Source of the DNA: Thalassospira sp. MCCC 1A01148
Lineage (GTDB): Bacteria; Pseudomonadota; Alphaproteobacteria; Rhodospirillales; Thalassospiraceae
Length of the DNA stretch: 64,000 nucleotides
Assembly (NCBI RefSeq): GCF_001613795.1
Contig: NZ_LPVZ01000012.1
Location: 434,001-498,000 of the forward strand
Direction: 5' to 3'
The notes under the pieces were generated by a model. The model was not told the DNA's origin. It ran no database searches and worked only from the letters and a program-made list of their open reading frames with translations. Positions 8,155 through 16,861 of the stretch are shown here, in pieces (position 1 is the first letter of the stretch; every line of letters begins with the position of its first letter). The translations under genes were made by a program, and so were the position numbers.

Positions 8155-9507
8155 GTGAAAAGCAGGTCTGCGACAACAAAAAACAACCCTTGCAACAAGC
8201 GGGGCTGGATTACCGCCGCAGCGCTTTTGCCGCTCCTCGCCGCCTGTAGCACGGATGACCTTTCCGGTCTCTGGTTTGGATCTTCTTCCACACCACAAGA
8301 AATCACTTCCGCATCTGGCGATCAGTCCTCAGCCGCCGAAAAAAACAATTTTGATCAGGTTGCTTGTGGGTTATTTCTTGGTCAGACAGAACAGCAACAC
8401 CGTTCGCAAGAAGGCAACAGTTCCGGTACGTCCAATCCGATATCGCTTGCGAGCAGCCCCCAAGAGAACCTGCTTCAGGCCATTTCCTATGACATGGACG
8501 GGAACTACCAAAGCGCGCGTAAACTCTATGTCTGGCTAACCGCTACACCACCTGACACGAAAGTGGATCTTGATTGTGGTCAGGGTATTCGTCTTTCCGG
8601 CAGCATCAACAGCCTTGCACAGAGACGTCTTGTTGCGCTTGATGCTGCATCCCCTGAATACGCCCGTTCCGAGGAAATCGATACAGTCGTCGCATCGGCA
8701 ACGGTCCCGCCTGGCCCGGAACTTCCTGATCCACCACAAGTCGAACGTGATCGCCGCTTTTATGAGACAGGCGGCGTCGTAACGGCCGAACCCGAAGCGC
8801 CGACCAACGCTGTTGCGCGAATGGATATCGAAGTCAGCGAGAACACAGCACAGCTGACCCGTGTTGAACGTCGGACCGCATCAACCGCCCCTGCGGTGTC
8901 AAAAGCTACAAACGATGCGAAAATCGAAGCGGAAAAACCAACACAGCCGCCAAAAAATACAAACGCCACTACGGTAGCAAAGATTGCCCCGGTTGCGGCA
9001 CCTGAGCCAGTCACCGAAGCGCCAACAATCGCAGGTGACTCTGCATCTACTGAACATTCGGGTGCGATTGTCACATCCAACGCCCGGCCTGTCGAACAAG
9101 GCGAGCTTGATGTCGTGGACCGTCGCCCAGAAGCACCGATGATCGAGCTTCCGATTGCATCTGCTACACCCCCCTCAGGCGCGACGAGCGAAACATCACA
9201 ATCAATGGCGACTGAACCAAATCCGCCGGTACAGACCACTGCGTCAATGGCCCCCTACTACGCCGTTCAACTGGCGGCGTACCGGTCACGCGGGCGGGCC
9301 GAAGGCGCCTGGTCAAAGTTCCAGAATGCGTCTCATGGTATGCTTGCCGCCGCTGATCACGAGGTGGTCAGTATTGCAATTGAGGGTAAAGGTCTGTTCT
9401 TCCGCTTATTGACGGGCAACTATGGCACCGCTGCGGCGGCAACACAGGCGTGTAATACCCTAAAATCCGCAGGGACAGATTGCCTGATACGTAAAGTCAG
9501 CCCTTAG
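8155..9507 (+). CDS. SPOR-domain lipoprotein
   Basis: 450 residues. A lipoprotein signal is clear: basic N-terminus, hydrophobic AAALLPLL, lipobox LAAC. The middle (about 90-350) is low-complexity, rich in Ala, Pro, Thr and Glu, and looks disordered. The last 75 residues (YYAVQLAAYRSRGRAEGAWSKF to CNTLKSAGTDCLIRKV) form a SPOR domain, which binds denuded glycan strands of peptidoglycan, typically at the division septum. I infer an outer- or inner-membrane-anchored cell-wall-binding protein. The GTG start at 8155 has AGGTGA five bases upstream. Its 3' end overlaps that of the convergent gene at 9497 by 11 bases. Confidence 0.8.
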   Translation: MKSRSATTKNNPCNKRGWITAAALLPLLAACSTDDLSGLWFGSSSTPQEITSASGDQSSAAEKNNFDQVACGLFLGQTEQQHRSQEGNSSGTSNPISLASSPQENLLQAISYDMDGNYQSARKLYVWLTATPPDTKVDLDCGQGIRLSGSINSLAQRRLVALDAASPEYARSEEIDTVVASATVPPGPELPDPPQVERDRRFYETGGVVTAEPEAPTNAVARMDIEVSENTAQLTRVERRTASTAPAVSKATNDAKIEAEKPTQPPKNTNATTVAKIAPVAAPEPVTEAPTIAGDSASTEHSGAIVTSNARPVEQGELDVVDRRPEAPMIELPIASATPPSGATSETSQSMATEPNPPVQTTASMAPYYAVQLAAYRSRGRAEGAWSKFQNASHGMLAAADHEVVSIAIEGKGLFFRLLTGNYGTAAAATQACNTLKSAGTDCLIRKVSP

Positions 9508-9922
9508 GCCTGAGGCGTTCTTTGGCCGCTATAGCGATTTTTTGTGAACGCACAAGGCCATCTGGACGCGTTTTCTTTCCGTGTCTGCGCACGAATCCTG
9601 GCATCCTGTTCAGGAGGTATTCGACCTTGGCGTTGTGCCGGTAATAGCGCCAACGCAGATGCTGGATAAGCCGCCTTGTTCTTTTTGACCCCGCAGCCAA
9701 TAGCGGGACGCCAAATGCAATAAAGACCATCCCAAAGAACGGTGGCGGCAACGGCAAGAACACCAAACCGACCAGCAAACAGAATGCTCCTGCGATCATC
9801 AGACCCATTGATTGCAAACGCTTTAGCTTACGCAAGGCCGACCCTACCGAGCAATTCCAGCGACTTTTGATGTCGATTATCCAGATCACACTCGACGCTG
9901 CCAAAAGAATGTTCAAAGACAT
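9497..9922 (-). CDS. Small membrane protein resembling the PGPGW family
   Basis: 141 residues if started at ATG 9922; an upstream frame to 9982 would run into the msrA promoter region. It has two adjacent hydrophobic segments around GLMIAGAFCLLVGLVFLPLPPPFFGMVFIAFGVPLLAAG, then a highly basic tail. A hairpin of two helices around a Pro-rich turn resembles the PGPGW family of small membrane proteins, here with PLPPPFFG at the turn. Function is unknown. The ribosome site is weak, so the start is uncertain. The 3' end overlaps the SPOR gene by 11 bases. Confidence 0.6.
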   Translation of the reverse strand: MSLNILLAASSVIWIIDIKSRWNCSVGSALRKLKRLQSMGLMIAGAFCLLVGLVFLPLPPPFFGMVFIAFGVPLLAAGSKRTRRLIQHLRWRYYRHNAKVEYLLNRMPGFVRRHGKKTRPDGLVRSQKIAIAAKERLRPKG

Positions 9923-10004
9923 TTGATCAACAGGGGAATTGCTATTGTGCGCGTCTGGAGTACATTGCACCCATGAACACACAAATTTCTACGGGATAAA
10001 CGAT

Positions 10005-10649
10005 ATGTTCTCCGTGCTAAAAGCCGATAAACCTAAAATGCCAACCGCAGAAACCGCGCTTCCGGGCCGTGACGAGGCACTCCCGGTCGCGGAGACAAAT
10101 ATAGTGACAGGCAATCCCATGAAAGGCCCGTTTCCTCAGCATCTCGAAATGGCTGTCTTTGGCATGGGGTGCTTCTGGGGTGCTGAACGGCTGTTTTGGC
10201 AAACCGAAGGCGTTTACAGCACAGCTGTGGGATATGCTGGCGGCTATACAAAAAATCCGACTTATCGCGAAGTTTGCGGCGGCATGACCGGTCATGCAGA
10301 AGTTGTCATGGTTGTGTTTGATCCGGCCGTGGTTTCCTATTCATCACTTTTGAAACTGTTTTGGGAAAGCCATGACCCAACACAAGGCATGCGTCAGGGC
10401 AATGACGTCGGAACCCAATACCGTTCCGTGATCTTTGCCTGTACGCCCGAACAGATCGAAGCTGCAAAACAGTCACGCGCGGAATATAACGCGGCCCTGA
10501 AGGCAGCCGGTCAGAACGATGTAACCACCGAGATTGCCGAGGCACCGGAATTCTTCTACGCCGAGGACTTTCATCAGCAGTATCTTCACAAAAATCCCGA
10601 CGGGTACTGTGGTCTTGGCGGCACAGGCGTTTCCTGCCCGGGCATGTAA
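10005..10649 (+). CDS. msrA: Peptide-methionine (S)-S-oxide reductase MsrA
   Basis: 214 residues from ATG 10005 (GGGATAA upstream). It reduces the S form of methionine sulfoxide in proteins, using thioredoxin, as an oxidative-damage repair enzyme. The catalytic motif GCFWGAER is present at about residues 53-60, followed by [25 protein letters not shown] and [19 protein letters not shown], all hallmarks of the family. Resolving cysteines are at the C-terminus ([15 protein letters not shown]). There is no msrB next to it. No signal peptide, so it is cytoplasmic. Confidence 0.96.
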   Translation: MFSVLKADKPKMPTAETALPGRDEALPVAETNIVTGNPMKGPFPQHLEMAVFGMGCFWGAERLFWQTEGVYSTAVGYAGGYTKNPTYREVCGGMTGHAEVVMVVFDPAVVSYSSLLKLFWESHDPTQGMRQGNDVGTQYRSVIFACTPEQIEAAKQSRAEYNAALKAAGQNDVTTEIAEAPEFFYAEDFHQQYLHKNPDGYCGLGGTGVSCPGM

Positions 10650-10656
10650 CGAAGAC

Positions 10657-10689
10657 GGTGATCAGAGATGTTTTTCTGCTCTGATCACC
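10657..10689. terminator. Hairpin between convergent msrA and the IclR gene
   Basis: A perfect 11-bp stem GGTGATCAGAG/CTCTGATCACC with an 11-base T-rich loop lies 8 bases after the msrA stop. It has no T-run after the stem on either strand, so it may stabilise transcripts or terminate weakly. Confidence 0.5.
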
Positions 10690-10717
10690 AAATCTAAGTT
10701 ATCGCGTTGCTTTAACC

Positions 10718-11479
10718 TCAGACCGGCTTTCCGCCATATTCACGGCTAAGGTCTGCGCACACCCGACGGACCTTAAGCCCCAGATGTTTAATTTGGTCGT
10801 TCGGAATACGTGCCGCAGGTCCTGAAAGCGACAAGGCTGCGATGGGTAGCCCGGTCTCGTCACGGACCACGCCAGCGACACAGCGCAAACCTACGGCATG
10901 CTCTTCGTCGTCAAGTGCATAACCGCGCAGCCTGGAACGTTCCAAATCCTGCTCCAGGGCCGACTGAGTTACGAGAGTTCGGTCGGTAATCTTGGGCATA
11001 CCGTGCTGCGCAATGACGGAATGCAGTTCTTCTTCTGGCAAAAAGGCAAGGAGTGCCTTGCCCACGCCTGAACAATGCATCAATGCCCGACGGCCGGGCG
11101 TGACCAGCGCACGCATCATCTTGCGGCATTCAACCTGCGTCAGGAAGATGACTTCGCCTCCGTCCGCGACAGCCAGATTGACGGTTTCACCACTGTCTTC
11201 CATAAGCGCACGCATATAGGGGCGCGCGATCTGGCTCAGGTTGCGGTTTTTGGTAAAGGCGTTGCCAACGCTAAACGCTTGGACACCCACAAACCAAAGT
11301 GTGCGCTCACCATCAAAAGTCACAAAACGTTCGTGCTGCATGGTTGTGAGCAACCGATGCGCCGTTGACGGCGGCAATTTTACCTGCTGCGCAATTTCGG
11401 TCAGCGTCATCCCGTCTTCACTTTCCGCAAGCGCGTTAAGGATGCTTAGCGCCCTGACGAGCGACTGCACTTGTTGCAT
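10718..11479 (-). CDS. IclR family transcriptional regulator
   Basis: 253 residues. The N-terminal winged helix-turn-helix is seen at about 6-60 (MTLTEIAQQVKLPPSTAHRLLTTMQHERFV), followed by the effector-binding IclR domain (about 80-250) with CSGVGKALLAFLPEEE and GYALDDEEHAVGLRCVAGVV. Family members usually regulate catabolism of aromatic or small organic acids; the effector cannot be read here. The start has GGGAGAAG upstream. The next gene upstream on the same strand is the duplicated membrane protein (stop at 11552), 72 bases away, so co-transcription is possible. Confidence 0.93.
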   Translation of the reverse strand: MQQVQSLVRALSILNALAESEDGMTLTEIAQQVKLPPSTAHRLLTTMQHERFVTFDGERTLWFVGVQAFSVGNAFTKNRNLSQIARPYMRALMEDSGETVNLAVADGGEVIFLTQVECRKMMRALVTPGRRALMHCSGVGKALLAFLPEEELHSVIAQHGMPKITDRTLVTQSALEQDLERSRLRGYALDDEEHAVGLRCVAGVVRDETGLPIAALSLSGPAARIPNDQIKHLGLKVRRVCADLSREYGGKPV

Positions 11480-11551
11480 TCAGAGACTTCTCCCAAAAAG
11501 CGGTCAGGAATGCCGACCACCGTTGTTATGTTGTCTCTAAATTTTAGGAGA

Positions 11552-12364
11552 TCATCGTGCGGCTTGCACGGACTTTTGACGTACCCAGACAAAAGCCGAG
11601 TAACTGACCAGATAAACCGTGGCCGCCCCAAATGCACAAACTGTACCCCACCCCAAACCAAGGACAGGATAGCCAAGACTTACGGCAAGAATGTAAACCC
11701 ACAGCGCGCCCATCCCACGCGGGAAATTGCGGATCACAGTGTGAACCGGCTCAACCCCGTAAGAAAAATGAATGATGAGCATCATGGGATACAGCGTTAC
11801 CGGAAAACCTGACAGCAAACCGGACCACCGGGGACCGATCCATGCTGCAATTCCGCTGATTACCAAGACGATGACCGCCGCCAATGCCGCACGCAGCAGA
11901 ACCACACCCTTCGTCAGGCGGACACGATTGAGAATTCGGACATTCTCGATCTTGCGAAACAGTATAAGGGCAACAAATATCGCGACCAGCAGGATCACAG
12001 CCGCCTGTGTCAAACTCATCGGGGCCAGTTGAAACAGCCAAGACACTGAAAGATATACGACAAAAGCGCCAAGGGAACTCAGAACAATCTGGGGAATGAC
12101 CGGTAAGGCCACGCATTTCCGTGAAACAAGGAAATAGGCATAAAGGAACGTGAGTGTCGCGATCAGCCCCGGCAACGCATAAACCGCGCTTTCACTGGCA
12201 AATGAAATCCCCTGCTCGATTGCGATGAAATACAGAAGGATGGCCGTTCCCAACGGATAACCAGAAAGAACACCTGCAACCCGTGGGCCTGCGCGCTCTG
12301 CAAGGACGGACAGCCCAAGAACTGTTCCAACAGATACGGCAATCTTGGCAAGGATCAGTTCCAC
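11552..12364 (-). CDS. Internally duplicated multi-pass membrane protein, unknown function
   Basis: 270 residues with about eight hydrophobic segments. The two halves repeat each other: residues around 25-40 read RAGPRVAGVLSGYPLG and those around 165-180 read WIGPRWSGLLSGFPVT, each followed by a hydrophobic segment with an aromatic-rich end. Duplicated membrane units of this kind are common in small carriers, so a transporter is plausible but unproven. The start is GTG at 12364 with AGAGGAA upstream. It may be co-transcribed with the IclR gene downstream, which could then control it. Confidence 0.7.
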   Translation of the reverse strand: MELILAKIAVSVGTVLGLSVLAERAGPRVAGVLSGYPLGTAILLYFIAIEQGISFASESAVYALPGLIATLTFLYAYFLVSRKCVALPVIPQIVLSSLGAFVVYLSVSWLFQLAPMSLTQAAVILLVAIFVALILFRKIENVRILNRVRLTKGVVLLRAALAAVIVLVISGIAAWIGPRWSGLLSGFPVTLYPMMLIIHFSYGVEPVHTVIRNFPRGMGALWVYILAVSLGYPVLGLGWGTVCAFGAATVYLVSYSAFVWVRQKSVQAAR

Positions 12365-12629
12365 CGGCTTTGGTTCCTCTATACAATCCTCGATAACAAT
12401 TTATCGACAAAGTGCCAATATCGGTAGCCGGTTTCGCTGAGTTGGGCAAGTGCAAACAAGTAAACCGAACAAATCGCTCGATATGGACCGCATTCCGCCG
12501 GTTTATTTCCGCCAAATTGGCAAACGCTGGCAGGCAGCCCTTCAGGCTGCTACTTATCGGTTTTCATTGGATAAACTCACAGGGTAGTACAATCGCCTAT
12601 CCCGTTTCCCGTAAACACCCAAGCGATCT

Positions 12630-13397
12630 TCAGGCCGTGAACTCAAGGATAGAATCAGTCAGCAGTTTAACCCCTGTCAGGAACAGAAGACTGTAGCAAA
12701 CCCGATAGAACAAGGTGACACTTACCTTGTCATGCGCCCACAAGCCCAACCAGGTTCCAAACAATGCCACGGGCACGAACAAAAGCGATGTTCCAAGGTT
12801 CGAGGCGTCGAACTGCCCAAGCATGGCATATGGAATCAATTTCACATAATTGACGACGATAAAGAACATCACCGTCGTGCCAACGAAGATCGACTTGTCC
12901 ATTCTCTGCGGTAACAGATAAACCGACACCGGTGGCCCGCCGGCATGGGCGACAAAACTTGTGAACCCGGCGAGCGCCCCCAGAATGGTTCCTTTTCCGA
13001 TTGTTGCGGATCCGGGCACCGTACTTGCGCTGCGGCCACGCAACCAATGGTCCAGTGTGAAAATGATTGCGATCATTGCGATAATCAGTTTGACCGCGGC
13101 TTCATTCAGGTAACTGAACGACAATGTTCCCACCAAAATGCCAAGCAACGCAGCAGGAACAAGTATCTTCATGTTTCTGCGGTCCCAGCGCTTGCGATAG
13201 GCCCACACATTGGCAACATCCATCAGGCACAGAATAGGAAGCATGATGGCGGCCGCAGCTTGCGGCGAAACGGCCAACGCCATCAACGGCACTGCGATCA
13301 CCCCAAGGCCGCCACCAAAACCACTTTTGGATACGCCTGCGATTAAAACCGCCGGGATGCCAACGACATAGAAAAACGGATCCGAGATAAACTCCAT
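12630..13397 (-). CDS. TauE/SafE family permease (sulfite exporter family)
   Basis: 255 residues with about eight hydrophobic segments. It shows the family pattern VGIPAVLIAGVSKSGFGGGLGVIAVPLMAL near the N-terminus and GFTSFVAHAGGPPVSVYLLP at the start of the second half, where the repeated unit begins. The family moves sulfite, sulfoacetate and related organosulfur anions, but many members are uncharacterised, so the substrate is open. The start at 13397 has AGGA seven bases upstream. No sulfur-metabolism gene is adjacent. Confidence 0.88.
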   Translation of the reverse strand: MEFISDPFFYVVGIPAVLIAGVSKSGFGGGLGVIAVPLMALAVSPQAAAAIMLPILCLMDVANVWAYRKRWDRRNMKILVPAALLGILVGTLSFSYLNEAAVKLIIAMIAIIFTLDHWLRGRSASTVPGSATIGKGTILGALAGFTSFVAHAGGPPVSVYLLPQRMDKSIFVGTTVMFFIVVNYVKLIPYAMLGQFDASNLGTSLLFVPVALFGTWLGLWAHDKVSVTLFYRVCYSLLFLTGVKLLTDSILEFTA

Positions 13398-13461
13398 CGG
13401 ACGTCCTTGTTTGTTCGGAAACTTTCAGGATTTAGGGCCGGGTCTAAAACCGTTCACATCC

Positions 13462-13992
13462 TTATTTCTCAAGAAGCCTGGGCATTAACTCGACGAAATT
13501 GCAGGGTCGATGCCGGTTGTCGAGTTGATAGGTCAGGATTTCGTCCCATGCATCCTTGCAGGCCCCTGTCGATCCCGGCAAAGCAAACAAATAAGTGCCC
13601 ATACAGACACCGGCAGTTGATCGTGACTGAACGGCGGACGTTCCGATCTTCTGGAAGGAAACCCATCGGAAAAGCTCCCCGAAACCCGGGATTTCCTTTT
13701 CATACAAGGCGCGATGCGCTTCGACTGTGACATCACGTCCAGTAACACCGGTGCCGCCCGTTGTTATAATCGCATCGACATTTTGGTTGGCGCACCATGC
13801 ACCCAGCTGTTTACGCAAAGCAACCTGATCATCTGGCAGGATTTGCCGTTCATAGACGCGATGTCCCTTTTCGATGATCCGTTCGCACAGCACTTCCCCG
13901 GACGTATCATTATGGAGATCACGCGTATCGCTTACAGTCAGAACGGCAATGTTGATCGATACAAACGGTATGCTTTCGTCAATACCTGCCAT
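13462..13992 (-). CDS. moaB: Molybdenum cofactor biosynthesis protein B
   Basis: 177 residues from ATG 13992 (GGAG six bases upstream, better than ATG 14004). MoaB belongs to the MogA/MoaB/CinA-type MPT-binding fold and acts in molybdopterin adenylylation in some organisms. Seen motifs: ITTGGTGVTGRDVTVEA (the binding loop), FGELFRWVSFQKIGTSAVQSRSTAGV, and LFALPGSTGACKDAWDEIL. Other cofactor genes are not nearby. Length and motifs fit MoaB better than MogA. Confidence 0.92.
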   Translation of the reverse strand: MAGIDESIPFVSINIAVLTVSDTRDLHNDTSGEVLCERIIEKGHRVYERQILPDDQVALRKQLGAWCANQNVDAIITTGGTGVTGRDVTVEAHRALYEKEIPGFGELFRWVSFQKIGTSAVQSRSTAGVCMGTYLFALPGSTGACKDAWDEILTYQLDNRHRPCNFVELMPRLLEK

Positions 13993-14413
13993 GATGTTCT
14001 CCATATCTTTTGAAAGGCTGCACCAACCTAATATGACCTGAAATGGGTGCAAGCGTTTTCACGCATCAGGAGAATACCAATGCGGCCTTCCGAATCATGA
14101 AACAACAATTCAGGCATATATTTTGAAGTTTTATTAGCAAACCGACCTTCCAAACGCGTACTCCACCAAACTAATTTCTCCCAAACGAACGGCCCCACTC
14201 CTCATTTAATTTGAATAGCTTGACAAAATTATTGAATGTCTTACTTCATCAAAAATGACATAATTGGTAATACCAATATACGACATCTCGGTGACTTCGC
14301 TTGCCGGTCTGAAAAATTACGCTTAGAAAAGCGGTAAAGGACTACCAATTTGGCGCCCCGGAATGATGCGTCAAAAACAGAAAATATGGTCGACAGGAAA
14401 CAAAGGACTCATC
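13993..14413. other. Intergenic region between moaB and aacS
   Basis: AT-rich and without credible coding potential. It holds a TTGACA box (14220-14225) with a poor -10 region and the operator-like palindrome at 14263-14277, described separately. These point to a regulated promoter for the acetoacetyl-CoA synthetase gene. Confidence 0.5.
14263..14277. promoter_or_regulatory. GntR/FadR-type operator palindrome upstream of aacS
   Basis: ATTGGTAATACCAAT is a perfect palindrome about a central A. Its arms ATTGGT-N3-ACCAAT match the pattern known for GntR regulators of the FadR subfamily such as PdhR and LldR. It is 137 bases before the aacS start and 38 bases after a TTGACA box, a position suited to a repressor. 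No GntR gene is present in the window. Confidence 0.55.
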
Positions 14414-16366
14414 ATGAGCGACTTGCTTTGGCAACCGACGAAAGAACGCGTTGAAAATGCAAACGTCACCCGCTTTCGCGACTGGGTGAACGACAAGTAT
14501 GCGCTTGATCTCAAGAGTTTCACGGAACTCTATGACTGGTCTGTTTCCGAACTCGAACATTTTTGGCCTGCTGTCATTGAGTTCGCCGACCTCAAGGCCG
14601 AAACATGGGGCGAGCGCATCCTGATCGATGGCAACAAAATGCCGGGAGCACAATTTTTCCCTGACGCACGCCTGAATTTTGCCGAAAACCTGCTGGTTCG
14701 CGATGACGACAATGATGCGCTGATTTTCTGGGGCGAGGACAAGGTAAAAAGCCGGCTTTCGTGGGCTGAGCTTAACATTGCGGTCTCCAAGTTTTCGCAG
14801 GCACTGCGCGCCGAAGGCGTTGGAAAGGGCGACCGGGTATGTGGCTACATGCCAAACATGTCCGAGACCGTCATCGCGATGCTGGCAACAGCGGCCATTG
14901 GCGCAACATGGTCTTCTGCCTCCCCCGACTTTGGCGTGCAAGGTGTAGTTGACCGCTTCGGTCAGATTGAACCAACCGTCATGATAACGGTCGATGGATA
15001 CCATTATAATGGCAAGCAACATGATATCCGCGAAAAGGTGCGCGACGTCGTTGACCGCATCGACAGCCTGAAGAAGGTCGTTATCGCTCAGTATGCCTTT
15101 GACGGGGCAAACACCACCGGAATTCGCAATGCAATAAAGTATGAAGAGTTCATCGCCCCTTTCCGGACTGAAAAGATCGTCTTTGAGCAGGTTGAATTCA
15201 ATCACCCGCTTTATGTCATGTTCTCATCGGGCACGACCGGCAAACCCAAATGCATTGTGCATGGCACTGGCGGCACTCTGCTCAAACAGGTATCCGAGCA
15301 TATATTGCACTGTGACGTAGCACCGGGTGACCGCGTTTTTTATTTCACGACCTGTGGCTGGATGATGTGGAACTGGCTCATGGCCGGGCTCGCTGCCGGC
15401 GCGACACTCTTGCTCTATGACGGCTCACCGTTCTATCCGAATGGCAACATCCTGTTTGACTATGCCGACGCCGAAGGCATGACTCTCTTTGGGACATCGG
15501 CAAAATACATTGATGCACTTGCCAAGGCAGAGCTGAAGCCGCGCGAAACCCACGATCTTTCTTCGGTTCGCGCCATGACCTCTACTGGTTCCCCGCTTGC
15601 CCCGGAAAGCTTTGATTACGTTTATCGCGACATCAAGGAAGACATTCATCTGGCATCCATTTCCGGCGGCACGGACATTCTCGGTTGCTTTGTTTTGGCA
15701 TCCCCCGTTTTGCCTGTAAAACGCGGCGTCATTCAAACCCGGGCCCTTGGCGTTGCAGTCGACGTGTTTGATGATGATGGCAAGCCTGTGCGTAATGAAA
15801 AGGGTGAGCTTGTTTGCACCAAGCCCTTCCCGTCCATGCCGGTCGGCTTCTGGAATGACCCGGATGGGTCACGCTATCACAGCGCCTATTTTGATCGGTT
15901 TGATAACATCTGGTGCCATGGCGACTATGTCGAACTTGATGATGAAGGTGGCATGGTTATCTACGGTCGATCGGATGCCACGCTTAATCCAGGTGGTGTT
16001 CGCATCGGCACGGCCGAGATCTATCGCCAGGTCGAAAAGCTGCCTGAAATTCAGGAATCGATTGTTATCGGTCAGGACTGGGACAACGACGTTCGGGTCA
16101 TCCTGTTTGTTGTGCTCCGCGATAATTATGTGCTGGATACCGCTCTGATCGATAAGATCAAGAAGCAGATCCGAGCCAATTGCACACCACGCCATGTGCC
16201 AGCCAAGGTACTTGCTGTCGCAGATATTCCACGTACAAAATCGGGCAAGATTACCGAACTGGCCGTTCGCGATGTTGTCCATGGCAGACCGGTGAAAAAT
16301 CAGGAAGCCTTGGCTAACCCGACGGCATTGGAGCTGTTTTCCAATCTTTCAGAACTAAAATCCTGA
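14414..16366 (+). CDS. aacS: Acetoacetate--CoA ligase
   Basis: 650 residues from ATG 14414 (AGGA six bases upstream), the usual AacS length. It activates acetoacetate with ATP and CoA, letting the cell use ketone bodies or recover carbon from polyhydroxybutyrate. Acyl-adenylate enzyme motifs: the phosphate loop FSSGTTGKPKCIVHGTGG (about 275-292), the GGTDILG motif, YGRSDATLNPGGVRIGTAEIYRQVE, and the C-terminal catalytic lysine in RTKSGKITELAVRDVV. The N-terminal region WQPTKERVENANVTRF is typical of AacS rather than of acetyl-CoA synthetase. It is monocistronic, with its own terminator. Confidence 0.95.
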   Translation: MSDLLWQPTKERVENANVTRFRDWVNDKYALDLKSFTELYDWSVSELEHFWPAVIEFADLKAETWGERILIDGNKMPGAQFFPDARLNFAENLLVRDDDNDALIFWGEDKVKSRLSWAELNIAVSKFSQALRAEGVGKGDRVCGYMPNMSETVIAMLATAAIGATWSSASPDFGVQGVVDRFGQIEPTVMITVDGYHYNGKQHDIREKVRDVVDRIDSLKKVVIAQYAFDGANTTGIRNAIKYEEFIAPFRTEKIVFEQVEFNHPLYVMFSSGTTGKPKCIVHGTGGTLLKQVSEHILHCDVAPGDRVFYFTTCGWMMWNWLMAGLAAGATLLLYDGSPFYPNGNILFDYADAEGMTLFGTSAKYIDALAKAELKPRETHDLSSVRAMTSTGSPLAPESFDYVYRDIKEDIHLASISGGTDILGCFVLASPVLPVKRGVIQTRALGVAVDVFDDDGKPVRNEKGELVCTKPFPSMPVGFWNDPDGSRYHSAYFDRFDNIWCHGDYVELDDEGGMVIYGRSDATLNPGGVRIGTAEIYRQVEKLPEIQESIVIGQDWDNDVRVILFVVLRDNYVLDTALIDKIKKQIRANCTPRHVPAKVLAVADIPRTKSGKITELAVRDVVHGRPVKNQEALANPTALELFSNLSELKS

Positions 16367-16371
16367 TCTTC

Positions 16372-16401
16372 AAAAGCCCCGCCATCACGAGCGGGGCTTT
16401 T
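16372..16401 (+). terminator. Rho-independent terminator of aacS
   Basis: An 11-bp stem AAAAGCCCCGC/GCGGGGCTTTT with an 8-base loop runs into further Ts, 5 bases after the stop. Confidence 0.92.
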
Positions 16402-16729
16402 TTCACACTTGCCCCCTCGCCTGACCACAAAGTGTTGCGACCTTTCTGCGCGTCACACCGATTCCGCACTGCAGCGGTGCATGTTTTTTAAACAATGTGA
16501 ACTCGTGCACTTTTTTTGACCATCGATCTGAATTTGGTGAAAAAAAGTTCGTGCAATTCCCAACGCAGTCCCCATACCTGCACAAAACCCACCTAGAACA
16601 TTGAATAAACATAGGAAATGGGAATTTGTATAATTTATCTACGCAAAAGCACGCAGGATATAACTGCAGAAAAAGTCTCATTTTCCCGCTGAAAACACAG
16701 TTCTCTGCCGTGCCCTAAATTTTTCACAC

Positions 16730-16759
16730 TTGACACAAGGCGGCCTAAAATTTCTTAAT
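16730..16759 (+). promoter_or_regulatory. Candidate sigma-70 promoter of aapJ
   Basis: A consensus -35 box TTGACA (16730-16735) is followed after 18 bases by CTTAAT (16754-16759), four of six matches to a -10 box. Transcription would begin near 16766, right at the first of the two leader hairpins. Confidence 0.4.
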
Positions 16760-16765
16760 TTGGCG

Positions 16766-16809
16766 GTCCGATCTTCTTCGGACGGATGGATATGCGGCTC
16801 TGCATATCC
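16766..16809 (+). promoter_or_regulatory. Two tandem perfect hairpins in the aapJ leader
   Basis: Hairpin 1: GTCCGA (16766-16771) with TCGGAC (16778-16783). Hairpin 2: GGATATGC (16788-16795) with GCATATCC (16802-16809). Both have 6-base loops. They could protect the 5' end of a highly expressed message, or be binding sites. I recognise no known riboswitch. Confidence 0.5.
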
Positions 16810-16861
16810 AGGGTGGCACAAAAGCTAAAAACAATGCTTTGCTAATAAGGGAGCTCATCTT

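Larger units (their letters stand above)
16403..16861. other. Long leader/promoter region of the aap operon
   Basis: About 460 bases without a credible gene. From left to right it has an imperfect inverted repeat around T7 and A7 runs (about 16507-16556), a candidate promoter (16730-16759) and two adjacent hairpins (16766-16809) ending 52 bases before aapJ. Confidence 0.5.

Noticed and set aside
16403-16681. 92-codon minus-strand frame in the aap leader
   Set aside because: Composition unlike real genes here (many Cys and Phe), no ribosome site, and overlap with regulatory sequence.
16811-16835. Sigma-54 promoter before aapJ
   Set aside because: A TGGCAC box is present at about 16814, but no TGC element follows at the required short spacing.
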